Assembly (NCBI RefSeq): GCF_014127285.1
Contig: NZ_CP059901.1
Location: forward strand, 2,480,001 to 2,544,000
DNA length: 64,000 nt
Source of the DNA: Mumia sp. ZJ1417
GTDB taxonomy: Bacteria; Actinomycetota; Actinomycetes; Propionibacteriales; Nocardioidaceae
Reading direction: 5' to 3'
Below are positions 8,508 through 15,815 of this stretch, piece after piece; positions within the stretch are counted from its first letter, which is position 1; each line of letters starts with the position of its first letter. Under the pieces are notes generated by a model. It saw only the letters and a program-made list of their open reading frames with translations, had not been told where the DNA came from and searched no databases. Position numbers and translations under genes: made by a program.

Positions 8508-11500
8508 GTGCCCGATGTGCTCGACCGCTTCTCGCCCGCGACCGCGGCGTGGTTCCGCGGCGCGTTCCCGGCCCCGACCCCCGCACAGGCCGGCGCGTGG
8601 GACGCGATCGCCCAGGGCAGCAACGCCCTCGTGGTCGCGCCGACCGGATCCGGCAAGACGCTGTCGGCGTTCCTGTGGGCGCTCGACCAGCTCATCACCG
8701 GCCCGAAGTCCGACGAACCCAAGCAGCGCACGCGCGTCCTGTACGTCTCGCCGCTCAAGGCCCTCGCCGTCGACGTCGAACGCAACCTGCGCTCCCCCCT
8801 GGTCGGCATCACCCAGACCGCCAAGCGCCTCGCGGCCACCGGCGAGTCGGCCGCGCCTCGCGACGTCACGGTCGGCGTCCGCTCCGGAGACACGACGCCC
8901 GCCGAACGCCGTACGCTCTCGACCCGTCCTCCCGACATCCTCATCACGACGCCGGAGTCGCTGTTCCTCGTCCTCACCTCCGCCGCCCGCGAGACGCTGC
9001 GCGGTGTCCAGGCGGTGATCGTCGACGAGGTCCACGCGGTCGCCGGCACCAAGCGCGGCGCCCACCTCGCGCTCAGCCTCGAGCGCCTCGATGCGCTCCT
9101 CGACCGACCCGCGCAACGCATCGGCCTGTCGGCGACCGTACGCCCGCACACCGAGGTCGCGCGCTTCCTCGGCGGCGCCGCCCCGGTGCGCGTGGTCGCG
9201 CCGGAGTCGCAGAAGCGCTGGGACCTCTCGGTCGTCGTCCCCGTCGAAGACATGACCGCGCTCCCCACGCGTACGGGCACAGACGACGGCGACGACCCCG
9301 ATCCCCGCGACCAGGCCTCGATCTGGCCCCACGTCGAGGAGCGGGTCGTCGACCTCGTCGAGCAGGCTCGCTCGTCGATCGTCTTCGCCAACTCGCGCCG
9401 ACTCGCCGAGCGGCTGACCGCCCGCCTCAACGAGATCCACGCCGCGAGGCAGGGCGTCGACCCGGTACCGCGTACTCCCGCGCAGACAATGGCCCAAGCT
9501 GGTGCGTCGGTGACGGCGGCCAGCCCGGCGCCCACGGTCGCGCCGCCGATCTTGGCAGCCGCCCACCACGGGTCCGTCAGCAAGGAGCAGCGCGCCCTCA
9601 TCGAGGACGATCTCAAGACCGGCCGTCTCCCGTGCGTGGTCGCGACCTCCAGCCTCGAGCTCGGCATCGACATGGGCGCGGTCGACCTCGTCGTCCAGGT
9701 CGAGTCGCCGCCGTCGGTCGCGAGCGGCCTGCAGCGCGTCGGGCGTGCCGGCCACCAGGTCGGCGAGGTCTCGCGCGGCGTCGTCTTCCCCAAGCACCGC
9801 AGCGACCTCCTCCAAGCCACGGTCACGATCGAGCGGATGGTCTCGGGAGCCATCGAGGAGCTGTCCGTCCCGACCAACCCGCTCGACGTCCTCGCCCAGC
9901 AGGTCGTGGCCGCGTGCGCGCTCGACGTGCTCGACGTGGACGAGCTCTACGAGACGGTCCGCCGTGCGGCCCCGTACGCGACACTCCCCCGCTCGGCGTA
10001 CGACGCCACGCTCGACCTGCTCGCCGGCCGCTACCCGTCGGACGAGTTCGCCGAGCTGCGCCCGCGCATCGTGTGGGACCGCGTCGCCGGCACGCTCACC
10101 GGCCGCCCCGGCGCCCAGCGTCTCGCGGTGACCTCGGGCGGCACGATCCCCGATCGCGGGCTGTTCGGCGTCTACCTCGTCGGTGCCGAGTCCACCGCCC
10201 GTGGCAGTGCGCGCGTCGGCGAACTCGACGAGGAGATGGTGTACGAGTCGCGCGTCGGCGACGTGTTCGCCCTCGGCGCCACGAGCTGGCGCATCGAGGA
10301 CATCACGCACGACCGAGTTCTGGTCTCCCCCGCGTATGGTCAGCCCGGGCGGCTCCCGTTCTGGCGCGGCGACAACCCCGGGCGGCCCATCGAGCTCGGC
10401 CGCGCGCTCGGCGCATTCACCCGCGCGATGGCGACCGGCGCCCGCGACCAGGCCCGGACACGCTGCGAGGCCGCGGGGCTCGACCGATACGCGATCGACA
10501 ACCTGTTCGCCCTCGTCGACGAGCAGAAGCAGGCGACCGGACGCGTCCCCGACGACACGCTGCTGGTCGTCGAGCGGTTCCGCGACGAGCTCGGCGACTG
10601 GCGTCTGGTCCTGCACTCCCCGCTCGGCCTTGCGGTACACGCCCCGTGGGCGCTCGCGGTGGGGGCGCGCGTGCGCGAACGATACGGCCTCGACTCCGCG
10701 AGCATGGCCAGCGACGACGGCATCGTCGTACGCCTTCCCGAGACCGATGCCGAGCCGCCCGGCGGCGAGCTGTTCGCGTTCACGCCGGACGAGATCGAGG
10801 ACCTGGTCACCGAGGAGGTCGGCGGCTCGGCACTGTTCGCCGCGCGGTTCCGCGAGTGCGCCGCGCGGGCGCTGCTGCTGCCCCGCCGTGATCCCGGACG
10901 CCGCAGCCCTCTCTGGCAGCAGCGCCAGCGTGCCGCCCAGCTGCTCGAGGTCGCGCGCCGCTACCCGACGTTCCCGATCGTGCTCGAGACCGTACGCGAG
11001 GTGCTGCAGGACGTGTACGACGTGCCGTCTCTCGTGCAGATGATGCGCGACCTCGAAAGCCGTCAGCTGCGCCTCGTCGACGTCGCGACTCAGGAGCCGT
11101 CGCCGTTCGCGAAGTCGCTGATGTTCGGCTACGTCGCCGCGTTCCTGTACGAGGGCGACAGCCCGCTGGCCGAGCGTCGTGCCGCGGCCCTCTCGCTCGA
11201 CTCATCGCTGCTGTCGGAGCTGCTGGGCCGTGCCGAGCTGCGCGACCTGCTCGACGCCGAGGTGATCGCGCAGATCGAGGCCGAGCTCCAACGGCTCGTG
11301 CCGGACCGGCGCGCCCGTGGCGCCGAGGGGGTCGCCGACCTGCTCCGCGTCCTCGGGCCGATGACGTCCGAGGAGGTCGCTGAGCGCTGCACCGAGCCGT
11401 CCGAGGCATCGGCATGGCTGGTGTCGCTGGCCGAAGCGCGCCGCGTGATCCGGGTCGCGGCGCCGTCCAGCGTCGGCGAGGGCGCCCAGTGGTGGGTCGC

Positions 11501-13139
11501 CGTCGAGGATGCGGGGCGACTGCGCGACGCCCTCGGCACGCCTGTCCCGATGGGAGTGCCGAATGCTTTCGTCGAGCCCGTCGACGACCCGCTGGGCGAC
11601 CTCGTGGCGCGCTATGCCCGTACGCACGGGCCGTTCGTCGCCGGCGACGTCGCCTCGCGGTTCGGCCTCGGAGTGGCCGTCGTGTCCGAGACGCTGCGCC
11701 GCCTCGCCGGCCACGGGCGCGTGACCGAGGGCGAGTTCACGCCCGGCGCCGGCGGATCGGAGTGGTGTGACGCGGAGGTCCTGCGGCGGCTGCGGCGGCG
11801 CTCGCTCGCGGCGCTGCGCAAGGAGGTCGAGCCGGTCTCTCCCGAGACGCTGGGCCGCTTCCTGCCCGCCTGGCAGCACGTCGGTGGGCGTCTGCGCGGC
11901 GTCGACGGGCTCGTGACCGCAATCGAGCAGCTCGCCGGATCGTCGGTCCCCGCGTCTGCGCTCGAGCCGCTGGTCCTGCGCTCACGCGTGCTCGACTACT
12001 CCCCCGCGATGCTCGACGAGCTCACCACGGCCGGCGAGGTCGTCTGGTCCGGGGTCGGCGCACTGCCCGGCAACGACGGTTGGATCTCGCTCCACCTCGC
12101 GGACACCGCGCCGCTCACGCTCGCCGCGCCGTCCGAGCTCGAGCTCAGCGCGCTCCAGGAAGCCGTGCTGGGGGTCGTCCAGACCGGGGGGGCCTACTTC
12201 TTCCGCCAGCTCGCCGACGCGGTCGCCGCGGGAGCATTGGGCTCCGGCACCGAGCCGGCTCGCGTCGACGACACCGAGCTCGCGGACGCGCTCTGGGACC
12301 TCGTCTGGGCCGGCTACCTCACCAACGACACCCTCGCGCCGCTGCGCACGCTGATCGGCGCCGGCCGTACGGCCCATCGCACCGCCCGAAGCGCTCCACG
12401 CATTCGCGGCCGCCGCTCACCGTCGTTCGCGCGACCGACGATGCCCTCCCGTACGGGCCCGCCGACCGCCGGCGGCCGCTGGGCGCTCATCCCCCGCCCC
12501 GAGGACAACCCGACCCTCCGCGCCCACGCGACAGCCGAGCAGCTCCTCGAGCGCCACGGGATCGTCACGCGCGGGACCGCCGTCAGCGAACGCGTGACGG
12601 GTGGGTTCGCCGCGGTCTACAAGGTGCTGAGCGGGTTCGAAGAGGCCGGGCGCGCGCGTCGCGGCTACTTCGTCGAAGGGCTCGGGGCGGCACAGTTCGC
12701 CACCGCCGGCGCCGTCGACCGCCTGCGCTCGTACGCCCGCGAACCCGGCCAGGACGCCGAGCGCCGCGCCGTGACGCTCGCTGCGACCGACCCCGCCAAC
12801 CCGTACGGGGCCGCGCTCGGTTGGCCCGAGACCGGCGGCGGGCACCGGCCCGGGCGCAAGGCCGGAGCACTCGTGGTGCTCGTCGACGGAGCACTGTCGC
12901 TGTACGTCGAGCGCGGAGGCCGGACGCTGCTCACCTTCGATGACCTCGACGATCCGGAGGGCGCTGCTCGGCTGGAGCCCGCGATCGACGCGCTCGCGAC
13001 CGCCGTACGCGACGGGGCGCTCGGACGCCTGACCGTCGAGAAGGCCGACGGCGAGGCGGTGCTCGGCACGGCCCTCGGCGACGCGCTTGCCCGCGCCGGA
13101 TTCCACGCGACCCCCCGCGGCCTGCGGATCCGGGGCTGA
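8508..13139 (+). CDS. lhr: ATP-dependent helicase Lhr
   Basis: A 1543-aa superfamily-2 helicase, close to the length of mycobacterial Lhr. Lhr is a 3'-5' translocase implicated in the response to DNA damage. Motif I is APTGSGKT (residues 44-51), motif II is DEVH in VIVDEVHAV (about residue 170), motif III is SAT in IGLSATVRPH, and motif VI is QRVGRAGHQ. A winged-helix and the large Lhr C-terminal region follow. GTG 8508 is preceded by AGGATGG. The stop is followed three bases later by nei, the same pairing as Rv3296-Rv3297, so a DNA-repair operon is likely. The gene is complete. Confidence 0.95.
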   Translation: MPDVLDRFSPATAAWFRGAFPAPTPAQAGAWDAIAQGSNALVVAPTGSGKTLSAFLWALDQLITGPKSDEPKQRTRVLYVSPLKALAVDVERNLRSPLVGITQTAKRLAATGESAAPRDVTVGVRSGDTTPAERRTLSTRPPDILITTPESLFLVLTSAARETLRGVQAVIVDEVHAVAGTKRGAHLALSLERLDALLDRPAQRIGLSATVRPHTEVARFLGGAAPVRVVAPESQKRWDLSVVVPVEDMTALPTRTGTDDGDDPDPRDQASIWPHVEERVVDLVEQARSSIVFANSRRLAERLTARLNEIHAARQGVDPVPRTPAQTMAQAGASVTAASPAPTVAPPILAAAHHGSVSKEQRALIEDDLKTGRLPCVVATSSLELGIDMGAVDLVVQVESPPSVASGLQRVGRAGHQVGEVSRGVVFPKHRSDLLQATVTIERMVSGAIEELSVPTNPLDVLAQQVVAACALDVLDVDELYETVRRAAPYATLPRSAYDATLDLLAGRYPSDEFAELRPRIVWDRVAGTLTGRPGAQRLAVTSGGTIPDRGLFGVYLVGAESTARGSARVGELDEEMVYESRVGDVFALGATSWRIEDITHDRVLVSPAYGQPGRLPFWRGDNPGRPIELGRALGAFTRAMATGARDQARTRCEAAGLDRYAIDNLFALVDEQKQATGRVPDDTLLVVERFRDELGDWRLVLHSPLGLAVHAPWALAVGARVRERYGLDSASMASDDGIVVRLPETDAEPPGGELFAFTPDEIEDLVTEEVGGSALFAARFRECAARALLLPRRDPGRRSPLWQQRQRAAQLLEVARRYPTFPIVLETVREVLQDVYDVPSLVQMMRDLESRQLRLVDVATQEPSPFAKSLMFGYVAAFLYEGDSPLAERRAAALSLDSSLLSELLGRAELRDLLDAEVIAQIEAELQRLVPDRRARGAEGVADLLRVLGPMTSEEVAERCTEPSEASAWLVSLAEARRVIRVAAPSSVGEGAQWWVAVEDAGRLRDALGTPVPMGVPNAFVEPVDDPLGDLVARYARTHGPFVAGDVASRFGLGVAVVSETLRRLAGHGRVTEGEFTPGAGGSEWCDAEVLRRLRRRSLAALRKEVEPVSPETLGRFLPAWQHVGGRLRGVDGLVTAIEQLAGSSVPASALEPLVLRSRVLDYSPAMLDELTTAGEVVWSGVGALPGNDGWISLHLADTAPLTLAAPSELELSALQEAVLGVVQTGGAYFFRQLADAVAAGALGSGTEPARVDDTELADALWDLVWAGYLTNDTLAPLRTLIGAGRTAHRTARSAPRIRGRRSPSFARPTMPSRTGPPTAGGRWALIPRPEDNPTLRAHATAEQLLERHGIVTRGTAVSERVTGGFAAVYKVLSGFEEAGRARRGYFVEGLGAAQFATAGAVDRLRSYAREPGQDAERRAVTLAATDPANPYGAALGWPETGGGHRPGRKAGALVVLVDGALSLYVERGGRTLLTFDDLDDPEGAARLEPAIDALATAVRDGALGRLTVEKADGEAVLGTALGDALARAGFHATPRGLRIRG

Positions 13140-13142
13140 CGG

Positions 13143-13964
13143 GTGCCCGAGGGCGACGCCGTCTGGCGTACGGCACGCCGGCTCGACAAGGCGCTACGTG
13201 GCGCCACCCTCGTCCGCACCGACTTCCGCGTCCCCCAGCTCGCAACCCTCGACCTCGCCGACGAGGCGGTGCACGGCGTGACGAGCCGCGGCAAGCACCT
13301 CTTCGCCCGGATCGGCGACGTCTCGCTCCACACGCGGCTCGGCATGGACGGCTCGTGGCGGACGTACGACGCTGGTGCCCGTTGGTCTCGACCGGCGCAC
13401 GAGGCGCGGGTGGTGCTCGCGACCGAGCGTGTCCAGGCCGTCGGCTTCCTGCTGCCGACGGTCGAGCTGCTGTCGCTCGAGCAGGCCGACGCGGTCCGCG
13501 CGCGACTCGGCCCCGATCTGCTCGATCCGGAGTTCGACGCCGCCGAGGCGCTGCGTCGGGTGGTCTCCGACCCGGGACGCAACCTCGGCGAGGCGCTGCT
13601 CGACCAGAGCAACCTCGCGGGTGTCGGCAACATCTTCCGCAACGAGATCCTGTATGTCCGCGGGCTCCACCCCGACACCACGGTCGGCGACGACCCCGAC
13701 CTCGCCCGTACGGTCACGACGGCGCGGCGCATGCTCCTCGCGAACCGCGACTACCCCGCGATCGTCACCACGGGCATCGACCGGCGTGGTCAGCGCACGT
13801 GGGTGTACGGGCGGGGCGGCGAGCCGTGTCGCCGCTGCGGCACACGCATCGAGCGGCGCACCCCTGTCGTGACGCAGACCCACGGCGTCGAGGAGCGCGT
13901 CACGTACTGGTGCCCGCACTGCCAGCCCTCCCCCACCTCCGTCGTCGTCGCGTCCGCGTTGTGA
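13143..13964 (+). CDS. nei: Fpg/Nei family DNA glycosylase (endonuclease VIII)
   Basis: A 273-aa bifunctional glycosylase/AP lyase that removes oxidised bases. The mature N-terminus PEGDAV supplies the catalytic Pro and Glu. The helix-2-turn-helix is near LLDQSNLAGVGNIFRNE, and a zinc finger closes the protein (CRRC ... WCPHC). GTG 13143 is required to place Pro at position 2. It lies three bases after lhr, as in mycobacteria. The last codons and the stop fall inside palindromic element B (from 13950), so the C-terminal residues after the zinc finger derive partly from that repeat. Confidence 0.93.
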   Translation: MPEGDAVWRTARRLDKALRGATLVRTDFRVPQLATLDLADEAVHGVTSRGKHLFARIGDVSLHTRLGMDGSWRTYDAGARWSRPAHEARVVLATERVQAVGFLLPTVELLSLEQADAVRARLGPDLLDPEFDAAEALRRVVSDPGRNLGEALLDQSNLAGVGNIFRNEILYVRGLHPDTTVGDDPDLARTVTTARRMLLANRDYPAIVTTGIDRRGQRTWVYGRGGEPCRRCGTRIERRTPVVTQTHGVEERVTYWCPHCQPSPTSVVVASAL

Positions 13965-14023
13965 AGGCAATCTGACCGAACTGACCGGCGGAAACGGTCA
14001 GGTTGCTTTCACAACGCGGACGC
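13950..14023. repeat. Palindromic element B, copy 1
   Basis: Arms 13950-13978 and 13995-14023 are 29 nt with two differences, both compatible with G-U pairing. The core GTTGTGAAAGCAACCTGACC is nearly identical to the element at 41.4 kb. It overlaps the end of nei and lies between convergent genes, so it may act as a bidirectional terminator. The 190 bases from here to clgR hold nothing else recognisable. Confidence 0.85.
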
Positions 14024-14213
14024 AGAGGGCGACAGCCGCACCATCAGCGGTCAGCCGAGAGCGACGAATTGACCAGGAGGTCCGGCGAGAGTAGCGGGCC
14101 GGCGTATGCGATACGTTCGACGGTCACCGTCGACGGACGCGAGGCGGGATCGGCGCACCGCGCAGTTGCCAAGGCTGACTGCGCAGAGGCCAGGTGCTCC
14201 GAGGCAGCCGAGC

Positions 14214-14510
14214 TCAGCGGACGCCGACGGAGTCGGACTCAGGCGCCAGCGCGATCGAGGCGTCGATCGTCGACTGCTCCTGGATCTCCATGAGCGCGCT
14301 CACGTCGCGCAGGACCTGCGACATCGGCACGTCGAGGGCGTCGCAGAGAGCGGCGAGGAGCTCGGAGCTGGGCTCCTTCTGGCCGCGCTCGACCTCGGAG
14401 ATGTAGCCCAGGCTCACCCGAGCAGCAGCGGAGACGTCGCGCAGCGTCAGGCCCTTGGCCATCCGGCGAGCCCGCAGGACCTCGCCGATCAAACGTCGAA
14501 GCACCGTCAT
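14214..14510 (-). CDS. clgR: XRE-family regulator ClgR
   Basis: A 98-aa DNA-binding protein with a central helix-turn-helix, [20 protein letters not shown], followed by [15 protein letters not shown], the typical ClgR/PopR sequence. In actinobacteria ClgR activates the Clp protease genes and other proteostasis or DNA-repair genes, and is itself degraded by Clp. GGAGGTG stands five bases before the ATG. Position after pgsA and cinA matches the conserved order. In relatives DUF3046 and recA follow; here about 11.5 kb of other genes intervenes. Confidence 0.92.
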   Translation of the reverse strand: MTVLRRLIGEVLRARRMAKGLTLRDVSAAARVSLGYISEVERGQKEPSSELLAALCDALDVPMSQVLRDVSALMEIQEQSTIDASIALAPESDSVGVR

Positions 14511-14609
14511 CTCACACCTCCGCTCTCAGACTTGGTACAACTCCTCGTCGAGCCGTGTTCTTCCCACCACTCTATGCGCTCCCGGTCGCACACCGGCAAC
14601 GTGCTCACG

Positions 14610-15107
14610 TCAGCGGGCGTTTCGCCCCTCGCCGAGCACGGTGGCGAGCAGCGCCAGCGCGCCGTCGACGGACGCGCTCCGCACGGCGCCGCGGTCACCG
14701 TCGAGCGCCAGACCCAGGCTTCGCACTCCTCCCGGCCAGGCGACCGCGACGAACACGGTGCCTGCGGGTTTGCCCTCGGCCGGGCCCGGGCCGGCGACGC
14801 CAGTCGTCGCGAGCCCGTACGTGGCACCGAGGCGGTCACGCACACCCTGCGCCATCGCCTCGGCGACTCCCGGATCGACGGTGCCGCGCTCCTCGAGGAG
14901 CCGTCCATCCACACCCAACAGTGTGGCCTTGAGGTCTGCCGCGTACGCAACGACGGCCCCGCGCACGACGTCCGACGCCCCGGAGACATCCACCAGGCGT
15001 GCGCACAGCGCTCCCCCGGTCAGCGACTCTGCGAGCGCGAGCGACTCCGTACGCCGGCGGAGCTCGGCGATCAGCGCGGCAGGATCAGCACCAGCCGGCG
15101 CGGTCAC
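14610..15107 (-). CDS. cinA: CinA C-terminal domain protein (nicotinamide-nucleotide amidohydrolase)
   Basis: A 165-aa stand-alone CinA_C/PncC domain, which deamidates NMN to NaMN in pyridine nucleotide salvage. Signature stretches include LALAESLTGGALCARLVD, GAVVAYAADLKATLLGV and TTGVAGPGPAEGKPAGTV. The N-terminal MoCF-like domain of full CinA is absent, as is common in actinobacteria. GTG 15107 is chosen because it overlaps the pgsA stop by four bases (GTGA). The longer upstream frame is a shadow of pgsA. Confidence 0.9.
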   Translation of the reverse strand: MTAPAGADPAALIAELRRRTESLALAESLTGGALCARLVDVSGASDVVRGAVVAYAADLKATLLGVDGRLLEERGTVDPGVAEAMAQGVRDRLGATYGLATTGVAGPGPAEGKPAGTVFVAVAWPGGVRSLGLALDGDRGAVRSASVDGALALLATVLGEGRNAR

Positions 15108-15736
15108 GGGCGGCCGGCGACCTGCTCGGGAGCGTCCTTCGCCTTGGACTCGCGCACCATGCGTACGGCCTGAGCGATGTAGTCGAAACCGGTCACGATC
15201 GTCACCGCCACGGCCGCACCCATCGTCAGGTAGGCGAACCACATCATCCAGTCGGGCAGCAGCGCCTCGATCGGGAAGACGTACGCGGCGAGCGCGACGG
15301 CCTGAAGGACGGTCTTGAGCTTGCCACCGCGTGAGGCGGGCATGACGCCATACCGGATGACGCCGAAGCGCATCACGGTGATGCCCCACTCGCGGACGAG
15401 GACGAGGATCGTGACCCACCACGGCAGAGCGCCGATGATCGAGAGCCCGACGAACGCCATGCCCGTGAGCGCCTTGTCAGCGATCGGGTCGGCGATCTTG
15501 CCGAAGTCGGTGATGAGGCCGCGGCTGCGTGCGAGGTTGCCGTCGATGCGGTCGGTGGCCATCGCGACAACGAAGACCGCAAAGGCCGCCAGACGAAGAC
15601 CGGTGTCGTCTCCTCCGTCGATGAGGAGGAGCCACCCGAACAACGGCACGAACGCGATCCGTAGGACGGTCAACGCGTTCGCGATGTTGTAGTTGCTCGG
15701 CGCCTGCGTGGCAGCGGGCGTCGATGAGTCGTTCAT
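15104..15736 (-). CDS. pgsA: CDP-diacylglycerol-glycerol-3-phosphate 3-phosphatidyltransferase
   Basis: A 210-aa integral membrane enzyme making phosphatidylglycerophosphate, the precursor of PG and cardiolipin. The CDP-alcohol phosphatidyltransferase motif is complete: DRIDGNLARS, then a Gly eight residues on, then DPIAD. About five to six helices follow. The start at 15736 has GAGGAGAG directly upstream. The order ftsK, rodZ-like, pgsA, cinA, clgR is conserved across actinobacteria. Essential gene in most relatives. Confidence 0.94.
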   Translation of the reverse strand: MNDSSTPAATQAPSNYNIANALTVLRIAFVPLFGWLLLIDGGDDTGLRLAAFAVFVVAMATDRIDGNLARSRGLITDFGKIADPIADKALTGMAFVGLSIIGALPWWVTILVLVREWGITVMRFGVIRYGVMPASRGGKLKTVLQAVALAAYVFPIEALLPDWMMWFAYLTMGAAVAVTIVTGFDYIAQAVRMVRESKAKDAPEQVAGRP

Positions 15737-15815
15737 CTCTCTCCTCGGGCTGGGACGGGGGTGCAGGTCGTCTGGTGCCCCTGCCCTATGACCTCCGTCC
15801 AGCCTATCGCCACCC

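Noticed and set aside
8325-10640. 771-codon minus-strand frame opposite lhr
   Set aside because: Shadow of lhr; it runs through palindromic element A and has no family match.
14024-14213. Possible small gene between element B copy 1 and clgR
   Set aside because: Frames here are short, Arg/Ser/Glu-rich and lack ribosome sites; treated as non-coding.
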